Shown here piece after piece: positions 1 to 5,051 of a DNA stretch of 5,364 nucleotides. Both the position numbers and the translations under genes were made by a program. Under the pieces are notes generated by a model. That model saw only the letters and a list, made by a program, of their open reading frames with translations. It ran no database searches and had not been told where the DNA came from. This DNA comes from Flavobacterium sp. (GTDB taxonomy: Bacteria; Bacteroidota; Bacteroidia; Flavobacteriales; Flavobacteriaceae): positions 1-5,364 of the forward strand of contig DMHA01000139.1 in the NCBI GenBank assembly GCA_003449615.1. The letters run 5' to 3'. Position 1 is the first letter of the stretch, and the number at the start of each line of letters is the position of its first letter.

Positions 1-173
1 TTCCTTTTAGAAAAGGAGATATAAAAGCGATATATTTGGGAGTTAACTGCGAAGAATCCACGAAAGATAAAATAACAGAAATCGTTAATGTTGTTTACGA
101 CAGTAAAATAACTTTATATCAAGGGAAACTTTCTGAATCAACTTTTGAAATAGTTTGGGAAAAAATAAAGTAA
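1..173 (+). CDS. C-terminal fragment of an unidentified protein
   Basis: An open frame enters from the left edge (first full codon at position 3) and ends at TAA 171-173, giving about 56 residues. The fragment reads PFRKGDIKAIYLGVNCEEST at the edge and ends in VWEKIK. It alternates short hydrophobic strands (AIYLGV, ITEIVNVVY, ITLYQG) with charged residues, so it looks like the end of a soluble alpha/beta protein; no membrane segment is visible. I do not recognise the family. A small membrane-protein gene starts 23 bases after the stop on the same strand, so the two could share a transcript. The frame has no internal stop and normal flavobacterial codon use, which supports a real gene, but the start and most of the protein lie outside the window. 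Confidence 0.6.
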   Translation, partial: PFRKGDIKAIYLGVNCEESTKDKITEIVNVVYDSKITLYQGKLSESTFEIVWEKIK

Positions 174-196
174 AAATTCAAGAAAAATACATTGCA

Positions 197-514
197 ATGA
201 TAAACCCAGTAAAAATAATCCTCTCCCTCCTCCTATTCCTCTGCCTCCTCAATTTCCCCTGCACCTACTACCAATTCGTCCGTTTTGTCGCATTCATTGG
301 TTTTGCTTACCTTGCCTATTCCGCCAATAAACAAGGGAACAAAAACGAGGTATTCATATACATTGCTTTGGCCATTTTATTTCAACCTTTTGTGAAAATT
401 GCTTTGGGGAGAACCCTCTGGAATGTTGTCGATGTACTAGTTGGAGTTGGTTTGTTATTGTCTTTATTTCAAAAAGACACTAAATATACCGTTAGTAATA
501 TGGGTTACCAGTGA
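197..514 (+). CDS. Small multi-pass membrane protein, DUF6804-like
   Basis: A 105-residue hydrophobic protein with about four membrane segments (roughly residues 4-20, 26-42, 51-68 and 76-91). Between the first two is P21-C-T-Y-Y-Q-F-V-R-F, and before the last is the conserved-looking G71-R-T-L-W-N-V-V-D-V. From memory, this pattern (PxxYYxxVRF followed by GRxxWNxxD) and the length match the DUF6804 family of small Bacteroidota inner-membrane proteins, whose function is unknown. I chose ATG 197; an in-frame TTG at 155 would lengthen the protein but overlaps the preceding gene and adds a charged stretch before the first membrane segment. The first 25 codons are unusually rich in C and T compared with the rest of the gene. 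No terminator is evident downstream. Function is not known. Confidence 0.8.
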   Translation: MINPVKIILSLLLFLCLLNFPCTYYQFVRFVAFIGFAYLAYSANKQGNKNEVFIYIALAILFQPFVKIALGRTLWNVVDVLVGVGLLLSLFQKDTKYTVSNMGYQ

Positions 515-618
515 AACAATAGCCTCAATTTATTATCTAAAGACCACGAATACAACACACTAAAACAAAAACTATAAAAATAGAACGCAACAATTAAATT
601 TAGATTAGAATAGTTTTG

Positions 619-626
619 TACATTTG
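619..626 (+). promoter_or_regulatory. Bacteroidota -7 promoter box for the 52-aa/GNAT unit
   Basis: TACATTTG matches the Bacteroidota housekeeping -7 consensus TAnnTTTG exactly. It lies 40 bases upstream of the ATG at 667, which would give a 5' leader of about 30-35 nt. The -33 element is weak: the expected region near 597-603 holds TTTAG rather than TTTG. The box sits in the 152-base gap after the DUF6804-like gene, so the 52-aa/GNAT pair probably has its own promoter. The rest of that gap shows no other structure. Confidence 0.55.
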
Positions 627-666
627 CATACACAACTTTTAATTATAAAACTTAAATTATTAAATT

Positions 667-825
667 ATGGCAAAACCAATCAAAGAGACTCCTTTTCTTT
701 ATGGTAAAGATGCTGATACATTTGTAAAAGAGAACAAAGAAGTAAAAAAAGTATCTCAAAAAGAGAAAGAAGAAATAAACAAAAATTATCAAACCTTACT
801 AAAACTAGCAGCGTTTGGAGCTTAA
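667..825 (+). CDS. Small charged protein, putative antitoxin partner of the GNAT protein
   Basis: A 52-residue ORF from ATG 667 to TAA 823-825, preceded by an A-rich leader and an exact TAnnTTTG box. It starts MAKPIKETPFLYGKDADTF, continues with a Lys/Glu-rich stretch (about residues 21-40, likely helical), and ends in the more hydrophobic LLKLAAFGA. The PIKETPxLxGKDA opening resembles, from memory, short proteins encoded just upstream of GNAT acetyltransferases in Bacteroidota; I have not been able to search this. Its stop codon lies inside the start of the GNAT gene (11-base overlap), which implies translational coupling. In type II GNAT toxin-antitoxin systems a small upstream protein neutralises the acetyltransferase. 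No ribbon-helix-helix or HTH signature of the TacA type is obvious, so this would be a different kind of antitoxin. The gene itself is well supported; the antitoxin role is inference. Confidence 0.75.
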   Translation: MAKPIKETPFLYGKDADTFVKENKEVKKVSQKEKEEINKNYQTLLKLAAFGA

Positions 826-1351
826 GAATATTCAATTAATTCGGTTGCAACCCGATACCAATATATTGCCGTTTGACTGTGGAGACACTGATTTGAACGG
901 CTTTCTTTTTTATGATGCTAAAAACTATGCTAAAAATTTAATAGCAGTTACCTATATTATTCAAGACGAAACTAAAACATTAGCCTATTTTAATTACCTC
1001 AACGATAAAATATCCCACACAGATCTCGATGGCAACTTGGCTAAATTTGTAGAGCGAATTGGAATTTATCTACCCAAAGAAAAAGGTGGTCATAAAAGCT
1101 ATCCCGCTGTTAAAATAGGAAGACTAGCTGTGAATAAAGAGTCTCAGATAGGCGGTTTAGGTAAAATAATTATCGACTACACCAAAGGAAATTTCACAAC
1201 AAATAACAAAACAGGGTGCAAATTCATTACTGTTGATGCTTATAAAAATTCCTTGAAATTTTATGAAAAAATGGGGTTCAAATATCTTTCTAGCAAAGAC
1301 AAAAAATCAGATACTCGGTTAATGTATTTCAACCTTCAAACTATTAGTTAA
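815..1351 (+). CDS. GNAT-family N-acetyltransferase, possible toxin of a TA pair
   Basis: A 178-residue protein with a complete GNAT fold. It has the N-terminal FDCGDTDLNGFL (20-31), typical of the TacT/AtaT-like branch (FDCGxxxLNxFL). Strand beta-4 (IGRLAV, 101-106) leads into the acetyl-CoA pyrophosphate loop Q111-I-G-G-L-G116, matching Q/RxxGxG. The late FYEKMGF (149-155) carries the tyrosine (Y150) that usually acts as general acid. The start is TTG 815: an in-frame TAG at 806-808 rules out anything further upstream, and the first in-frame ATG is at Met153, inside the fold. The resulting N-terminus (MELKNIQLIRL) forms the expected first beta strand. The gene overlaps the 52-aa ORF by 11 bases. 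In known GNAT toxins the substrate is the amino group of charged aminoacyl-tRNA; that function here is inference, and an ordinary small-molecule or protein acetyltransferase is possible. Confidence 0.9.
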   Translation: MELKNIQLIRLQPDTNILPFDCGDTDLNGFLFYDAKNYAKNLIAVTYIIQDETKTLAYFNYLNDKISHTDLDGNLAKFVERIGIYLPKEKGGHKSYPAVKIGRLAVNKESQIGGLGKIIIDYTKGNFTTNNKTGCKFITVDAYKNSLKFYEKMGFKYLSSKDKKSDTRLMYFNLQTIS

Positions 1352-1411
1352 TCCTACTCTTTTGATAAACTTAAATCAACATTACATAACCAAAATCGTC
1401 CAAAAAAAAAA

Positions 1412-1458
1412 CGCATATCAATACCATTATCGCATATCACAATATGCGATATTTTTAT
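1412..1458 (+). terminator. Hairpin with extra direct repeat arm; possible terminator or operator
   Basis: TATCGCATAT (1428-1437) and ATATGCGATA (1442-1451) form a perfect 10-bp stem with a CACA loop, followed by five T residues (1452-1456). That is the layout of a weak intrinsic terminator on the plus strand, 76 bases after the GNAT stop. The stem has only three G-C pairs. CGCATATCA also occurs at 1412-1420 and again at 1431-1439, so a second upstream copy could pair with the same right arm. This makes a binding-site role an alternative. The surrounding gap 1352-1606 holds no ORF; a short inverted repeat, TTGTTT-ACA-AAACAA (1516-1530), is the only other structure. Confidence 0.45.
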
Positions 1459-1578
1459 ATTAAACTCTGAATAACAAACTAATATACTGCTACATTTCCT
1501 AACTCCACCCCAAAATTGTTTACAAAACAAACTATTTTTATTATACGAATACTTTTCTCAATAGAAACAGTTTTTTTT

Positions 1579-1586
1579 TATCTTTG
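1579..1586 (+). promoter_or_regulatory. Bacteroidota -7 promoter box for the arginine/citrulline hydrolase genes
   Basis: TATCTTTG matches TAnnTTTG exactly and follows a run of nine T residues (1571-1579). It lies 20 bases before the ATG at 1607, so the leader would be only about 12-15 nt, which is common for flavobacterial genes without Shine-Dalgarno sequences. No good -33 TTTG is seen near 1555-1560. It is the only full -7 match just upstream of the hydrolase pair and probably serves both genes. Confidence 0.55.
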
Positions 1587-1606
1587 GTAAAACCAAAAAT
1601 GCTATT

Positions 1607-2527
1607 ATGTTAAAATTAAACATAAATAATGAGACTTCAAGATTACAGGCCGTTGTACTTGGAATTGCCAACAGCAATGGGCCAACACCAGCGATCAATG
1701 AAGTCTATGACCCAAAATCTTTAGAACATATTTTGACTGGAACCTATCCAAAAGAAGCAGATATGATTCCTGAAATTGAGGCCTTCAATCAGGTTTTTCA
1801 AAAATATGGTGTCACTGTGTTTCGCCCTGAAATCATTGAGGATTACAATCAGATATTTGCCAGAGACATTGGTTTTGTTATAGATGATGTATTTATTAAA
1901 TCGAATATTTTGCCCAACAGAGGTCGCGAAGTGGAAGCTATTCAATATGTAATCAATCAGATAAATCCTTTAAAAGTAGCAACTCCTCCCGAAGAAGTGC
2001 ATATCGAAGGTGGCGATGTGATGTTGTGGAATGATTATATTTTTGTAGGAACTTACAAAGGCAGTGATTACAGAGATTATATTACGGCAAGAACAAACAT
2101 TCAAGGCGTTCAATACATCAGGAATTTATTTCCCAATAAGATTGTCAAAGAATTCGATTTGATAAAGTCTAAAATCGAAGCTCGTGATAATGCCTTGCAT
2201 TTGGATTGTTGTTTTCAGCCAGTGGGCGAAAACAAAGGGATTATTTACAAACGAGGTTTTCGTGAAGAAGCCGATTATTTGTTTCTTGTGCAGCTTTTTG
2301 GCGAAGAAAACCTTTTTCATATTACTAGAAAAGAAATGTATAATATGTATTCTAATGTTTTTTCAATAGATACAAATGTCGTAGTTTCTGAAAAGAAGTT
2401 TACTAGGCTTAATAAATGGTTGAGGAAAAATGGCTTTATAGTGGAAGAAATTCCATACGCTGAAATTGCCAAACAAGAAGGATTATTGAGATGTTCTACC
2501 TTGCCATTAATACGGAAAGCCCCCTAG
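1607..2527 (+). CDS. Arginine deiminase/DDAH-family hydrolase
   Basis: A 306-residue member of the guanidine-modifying (pentein) superfamily. The superfamily landmarks are in order: R86-D87 in IFARDIGFVI, E134-G-G-D137 in VHIEGGDVML, the catalytic His198 in ALHLD, and the nucleophile Cys296 in GLLRCSTLPLIR at the C-terminus. Such enzymes attack the guanidinium carbon through a cysteine thioester-like intermediate; family members turn arginine or methylarginines into citrulline. The substrate cannot be read from sequence, but the neighbouring CtlX-type gene, which acts on citrulline, favours an arginine-deiminating role. The protein is cytosolic, with no signal peptide. The start at ATG 1607 is well placed after the promoter. 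The end is odd: the last codons and the TAG stop (2525-2527) come from a dispersed C5/G5 repeat, so the natural C-terminus, just after the conserved LPLIR, may have been replaced. Catalytic residues are intact, so the enzyme is probably active. Confidence 0.88.
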   Translation: MLKLNINNETSRLQAVVLGIANSNGPTPAINEVYDPKSLEHILTGTYPKEADMIPEIEAFNQVFQKYGVTVFRPEIIEDYNQIFARDIGFVIDDVFIKSNILPNRGREVEAIQYVINQINPLKVATPPEEVHIEGGDVMLWNDYIFVGTYKGSDYRDYITARTNIQGVQYIRNLFPNKIVKEFDLIKSKIEARDNALHLDCCFQPVGENKGIIYKRGFREEADYLFLVQLFGEENLFHITRKEMYNMYSNVFSIDTNVVVSEKKFTRLNKWLRKNGFIVEEIPYAEIAKQEGLLRCSTLPLIRKAP

Positions 2528-2540
2528 CCCCCGAAGGGGG
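2517..2540 (+). repeat. REP-like C5/G5 repeat, left copy
   Basis: A 24-base element made of AAG, C5, TAG, C5, GAA, G5. The C5-GAA-G5 part (2528-2540) is a small hairpin on its own. A reverse-complement copy lies at 2607-2630 with two differences (TAG/TAA and GAA/AAA). From memory, this type of C5/G5 element is dispersed in many copies between genes in Flavobacterium genomes. Here it overlaps the 3' end of the upstream coding region and provides its last codons and stop. The pair of inverted copies, 66 bases apart, resembles a BIME-like REP pair. Confidence 0.75.
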
Positions 2541-2585
2541 AACTAATGAAATTTATAGTTAATAAACAATCTATCAACCAAATAT

Positions 2586-3563
2586 ATGGACAATATAAAT
2601 CAAATGCCCCCTTTGGGGGTTAGGGGGCTTCAAACCACAAATTCCATTCTAATGATTCGTCCGGTAGCTTTCCGAATGAACGAACAAACGGCTGTGAATA
2701 ATTATTATCAAAAAGTCCTTGACGGATTATCTCCTGCAACGGTAAACGCAAAGGCACAAGAAGAGTTTGACACTTTTGTAACCAAACTCCGAATGGTGGG
2801 AGTTCATGTCATTGTAGTAGATGACACTTTAAATCCCGATACACCCGACAGTATTTTTCCTAACAACTGGATATCCTTTCACGAAAGTGGCGATGTGGTT
2901 TTGTATCCCATGTTTGCCGAAAATCGAAGAGCTGAACGCAGGGAAGACATTTTGGATATTCTTGAAGATAATGGATTCGTAATCAACGAGATAATGGATT
3001 ACACCTCGGCAGAAGCAGATGGTTTTTTTCTCGAAGGAACAGGGAGTATTATTTTGGATAGAGAAAACGGCAAAGCTTATTGTGCTTTATCGCCTCGAGC
3101 CGATGAAGAATTATTCATTGAATTTTGTGAAGATTTTGAGTATTCTCCTGTAATTTTTGAAGCTTTTCAAACGGTAAATGGCGAGCGAAAACTGATTTAT
3201 CATACCAATGTTATGATGTGTATTGGCGATACTTTTGCAGTAGTTTGTGCCGATTGTATCGACGATAAAAAAGAACGAAAAATGGTTTTGGATAGTTTGA
3301 AAGGAGATGAAAAAGAAATAATTCTAATCACGGAAGATCAAGTCAATACTTTTGCAGGCAATATGTTGGAAGTGAAAGGTTCAGACGATAGAAGATATTT
3401 GATAATGAGCAGTTCGGCCCATCAAAGTTTGACCAAAAAGCAAATTGCACAACTCGAAGAACATGTGACCATCTTGAGTTCAAGTCTTGATACCATCGAA
3501 GCCTGTGGAGGAGGAAGTGCCCGTTGCATGATGGCCGAAATTTTCCTGCCACGAGAAGAATAA
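2586..3563 (+). CDS. ctlX: CtlX-type citrulline hydrolase (pentein superfamily)
   Basis: A 325-residue cytosolic protein of the COG4874/CtlX type. Conserved blocks are ILMIRPVAFRMNEQTAVNNY (21-40), DSIFPNNW (88-95), LEGTGSIILD (149-158), YHTNVMMCIGD (205-215, catalytic His206) and the C-terminal GGGSARCMMAEIFLP (308-322, nucleophile Cys314). CtlX, described in Francisella, is a citrulline ureidase releasing ornithine, ammonia and CO2; I recognise the family with good confidence, the substrate by homology. The gene follows the DDAH-like hydrolase by 58 bases. The N-terminus is abnormal: residues 7-15 (MPPLGVRGL) are a translated copy of a C5/G5 repeat, after which normal family sequence begins at QTTNSILM. 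Relatives start, from memory, with Met just before QTTN; here that codon reads CTT. I chose ATG 2586, in an A-rich context; ATG 2604, next to the repeat, is the alternative. The next ATG (2652) would cut into the first strand. Confidence 0.85.
   Translation: MDNINQMPPLGVRGLQTTNSILMIRPVAFRMNEQTAVNNYYQKVLDGLSPATVNAKAQEEFDTFVTKLRMVGVHVIVVDDTLNPDTPDSIFPNNWISFHESGDVVLYPMFAENRRAERREDILDILEDNGFVINEIMDYTSAEADGFFLEGTGSIILDRENGKAYCALSPRADEELFIEFCEDFEYSPVIFEAFQTVNGERKLIYHTNVMMCIGDTFAVVCADCIDDKKERKMVLDSLKGDEKEIILITEDQVNTFAGNMLEVKGSDDRRYLIMSSSAHQSLTKKQIAQLEEHVTILSSSLDTIEACGGGSARCMMAEIFLPREE
2607..2630 (-). repeat. REP-like C5/G5 repeat, right copy (inverted)
   Basis: On the plus strand this copy reads C5, TTT, G5, TTA, G5, CTT; its reverse complement matches the 2517-2540 element at 22 of 24 positions. 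The first part, C5-TTT-G5 (2607-2619), is itself a hairpin. It lies wholly inside the ctlX reading frame and is translated as PPLGVRGL. In RNA the two copies can pair at all 24 positions, with G-U pairs at 2527/2620 and 2533/2614, enclosing both candidate ctlX start codons in a 66-nt loop. Confidence 0.75.
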
Positions 3564-3593
3564 CAATCCACTCATTTATTGTACTTTAGCCAA

Positions 3594-3959
3594 ATGAAAA
3601 ATAAAAAAACAGTAGTTCTCGGAGCTAGCTCAAAACCCGAAAAATATGCCTACAAAGCCATCACAATGTTAGTTGGAAATGGACATTCCGTTTTGGCAAT
3701 AGGTCAAAATGCTGGGGAAGTTGCAGGAATTAAAATCCAAACCAAAGCCATACCGTTAAAAAATATTGACACCATTACTTTGTATTTGAACCCCACTCGC
3801 CAACGTGATTATTACAATTACATCGTCGAGTCAAAACCTAAAAGGGTAATATTCAATCCAGGAACCGAGAATCCAGAGTTTTATCAATTATTGGAACTGA
3901 ACAATATAAAAGCTGAAGTGGCTTGCACATTGGTTTTATTGGCAACAAATCAATATTAA
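3594..3959 (+). CDS. CoA-binding domain protein (YccU-like Rossmann fold)
   Basis: A 121-residue single-domain protein of the CoA_binding_2 type. The N-terminal VVLGASSKPEKYAYKA (7-22) is the family's nucleotide-binding start, with strand, G-A-S-S loop and K-Y-x-Y. A second strand, HSVLAIGQNA (31-40), a short ITLYLNPTRQRDYY block (61-74), and VIFNPGTENPEF (85-96) follow, and a late Cys111-Thr lies in EVACTLVLL. This is the order seen in stand-alone CoA-binding proteins related to succinyl-CoA synthetase alpha; their physiological role is generally unknown. I chose ATG 3594; an in-frame TTG at 3579 gives five extra residues without family support. The gene starts 30 bases after ctlX on the same strand and could be co-transcribed, although TACTTTAG (3582-3589), one mismatch from the -7 box, lies immediately upstream. 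A functional link to citrulline breakdown is not evident. Confidence 0.88.
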   Translation: MKNKKTVVLGASSKPEKYAYKAITMLVGNGHSVLAIGQNAGEVAGIKIQTKAIPLKNIDTITLYLNPTRQRDYYNYIVESKPKRVIFNPGTENPEFYQLLELNNIKAEVACTLVLLATNQY

Positions 3960-3981
3960 ATTGGGTAAAAAACCTTTACGC

Positions 3982-4001
3982 TTTAAATATAATAATTTAA
4001 A
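3982..4001. promoter_or_regulatory. AT-rich inverted repeat upstream of vapB, possible operator
   Basis: TTTAAAT (3982-3988) and ATTTAAA (3995-4001) form a 7-bp inverted repeat spaced by six bases, ending four bases before the antitoxin ATG. Type II antitoxins commonly bind such palindromes to repress their own operon. The sequence is entirely A and T in an AT-rich genome, so chance is a serious alternative. No exact TAnnTTTG box is present in the 46-base gap. Confidence 0.25.
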
Positions 4002-4005
4002 ATTT

Positions 4006-4242
4006 ATGATACAGGCAACTATAATACCTCAAAAAACAGATGTAAACTTCTCTTTACCAGAAGATTATATTGGGAAAAAAGTACACGCTATTTTTTATAT
4101 CGATGATGAAATTAGTCAAATGAACACAGTTGTTCCTCAAAAAAAACCATCTGATTTTTTCGGAATATTCAATAAAGAGGAAGCCGACAAATTTGAAAAA
4201 CATGCCCAACAAATAAGAAACGAATGGGACAGAAATATTTAA
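4006..4242 (+). CDS. VapB-like antitoxin
   Basis: A 78-residue protein starting at ATG 4006; a TTG at 3961 in the same frame would add 15 basic residues without family support. The N-terminal part, ATIIPQKTDVNFSLPEDYIG with KKVHAIFYI after it, is strand-rich and resembles the dimerising half of small Bacteroidota antitoxins. The C-terminal part contains KKPSDFFGIFNKEEADKFEK followed by HAQQIRNEWDRNI, an acidic and helical tail with the SDFFGI and RNEWDR motifs I associate with antitoxins that wrap around PIN-domain toxins. Its last 19 bases overlap the start of the PIN gene, so the pair is translationally coupled, with the antitoxin made first. I see no clear HTH or ribbon-helix-helix, so the DNA-binding mode is uncertain. 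The toxin-antitoxin assignment rests on size, order, overlap and partner. Confidence 0.82.
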   Translation: MIQATIIPQKTDVNFSLPEDYIGKKVHAIFYIDDEISQMNTVVPQKKPSDFFGIFNKEEADKFEKHAQQIRNEWDRNI

Positions 4243-4613
4243 TCGACACCAACGTAATTTCGCATTTGTTTGCTGATAGATTGCCAAAAAAAGGCAAAGA
4301 ATTTGTTGGAACTATAATCAATACCGATTTTATTATTTCAATTGTTGTAGAGATTGAAGCATTGACTTATCACGATATTCCAGAGAAAATGCCTCTTATT
4401 GAAGAATTTGTAAGTATGGCAACTATTATACAACTTGACCACCTTGTAACTAAAAAAGCTATCGAAATACTAAGGAAGCACAGAAAACTCAAACTTGGTG
4501 ACGCCATTATTAGTGCAACAGCAATAACTCATAATTTAGTTCTCGTTACCAATAACGTTAAAGATTTTGCAAATATTAAAGACCTAAAAATTATTGACCC
4601 ACATAGTTTGTAG
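4224..4613 (+). CDS. vapC: VapC-type PIN-domain ribonuclease toxin
   Basis: A 129-residue PIN-domain protein, the usual length for VapC. The acidic metal-binding residues are in place: Asp8 in YLIDTNVISHL, a glutamate in IVVEIEALTY (Glu43 or Glu45), Asp93 in KLGDAIISATA, and Asp114 in VTNNVKDF, where most relatives have TRNxxDF. Such toxins are Mg2+-dependent RNases that cut tRNA or rRNA and stop translation until bound by the antitoxin; the RNA target here cannot be predicted. The ATG at 4224 overlaps the antitoxin gene by 19 bases in another frame. The catalytic set is complete and the frame is intact, so the module appears functional. The stop at 4611-4613 is followed after only 33 bases by the end of the convergent DUF2721-like gene. 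Confidence 0.9.
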   Translation: MGQKYLIDTNVISHLFADRLPKKGKEFVGTIINTDFIISIVVEIEALTYHDIPEKMPLIEEFVSMATIIQLDHLVTKKAIEILRKHRKLKLGDAIISATAITHNLVLVTNNVKDFANIKDLKIIDPHSL

Positions 4614-4646
4614 CATTGTTATAAAATATTTTTTTCACTTCAACCC

Positions 4647-5051
4647 TTATTTTATTTCTTTTTTCTCCGATAAATCGCTCAAATGCAATCGCAAAGCGTC
4701 GATGGAAATACTGATTTCCCAAAACGAAATTCCCAACGAAATAAGTAAGGCAAGAAGACTTAATCCAAAAAGATAAATACTAAAAATTTGTTGTTCCATA
4801 AACAGCAAAAGCATCGCAAAAACTGAAAGAAATAAGCACAAAACCCCAAACATTTGCATATAACGAATCAGGGATAACCGCAAATTGAGGTTTTTAATTT
4901 CTAACAAAACGCTTTTACTTTCTTCCTCATCGTATGTTTTTTTTAATTTTCGAATGATTTGGGCAATAGTCAGAAATCGATTGGTGTAGGCCAACAAAAT
5001 CAATGAAGTTGCAGAAAAAAGTAGGGCTGGAGTTTCTATGTGTAAAGTCAT
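4647..5051 (-). CDS. DUF2721-like membrane protein
   Basis: A 134-residue minus-strand protein from ATG 5051-5049 to TAA 4649-4647. The N-terminus MTLHIETPALLFSATSLILL followed by AYTNRFLTIAQIIRKLKK matches the DUF2721 pattern: a membrane helix (about 8-24), the conserved N/xRFL, and a short cytoplasmic R/K-rich stretch. Residues 38-64 are charged and likely helical. Two more membrane helices follow (about 66-86 and 90-113), the last running into WEISISIDALRLHL, which is also typical of the family. The C-terminus is charged (SEKKEIK). The function of DUF2721 proteins is unknown. The gene is convergent with vapC. No convincing TAnnTTTG box is seen upstream; GAACTTTG (minus strand, 5085-5078) differs at one position. 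Confidence 0.85.
   Translation of the reverse strand: MTLHIETPALLFSATSLILLAYTNRFLTIAQIIRKLKKTYDEEESKSVLLEIKNLNLRLSLIRYMQMFGVLCLFLSVFAMLLLFMEQQIFSIYLFGLSLLALLISLGISFWEISISIDALRLHLSDLSEKKEIK

Noticed and set aside
155..196. TTG-initiated extension of the DUF6804-like protein
   Set aside because: It overlaps the preceding gene's frame, adds a basic stretch before the first membrane helix, and the ATG at 197 gives the expected family length.
1402..1451. CRISPR-like repeats
   Set aside because: Only two direct copies of a 9-base word occur, with no spacer structure and no cas genes.
1721..1945. Minus-strand open frame of 74 codons
   Set aside because: It lies wholly within the DDAH-like hydrolase gene, antisense, and shows no recognisable domain.
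2126..2369. Overlapping open frames on both strands (2126-2320 minus, 2184-2369 plus)
   Set aside because: Both are out-of-frame shadows of the intact hydrolase gene, whose catalytic His lies in this stretch.
2520..2627. Possible G-quadruplex from the G5/C5 runs
   Set aside because: Each strand has only three G5 runs, separated by up to 75 bases; hairpin pairing between the C5 and G5 runs is far more likely.
3343..3552. Minus-strand open frame of 69 codons
   Set aside because: It is antisense to the CtlX C-terminal catalytic block, with no family resemblance.
4054..4287. Minus-strand open frame across the vapB/vapC overlap
   Set aside because: It is antisense to two well-supported genes, and its sequence resembles reverse-translated AT-rich coding DNA.
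4614..4646. Bidirectional terminator between vapC and the DUF2721-like gene
   Set aside because: Only an AAAATATTTT palindrome with a T run is present; there is no GC-containing stem, so I cannot support a terminator.
4594..4776. Plus-strand open frame overlapping the end of vapC
   Set aside because: Most of it is antisense to the DUF2721-like gene, and no start context or domain supports it.
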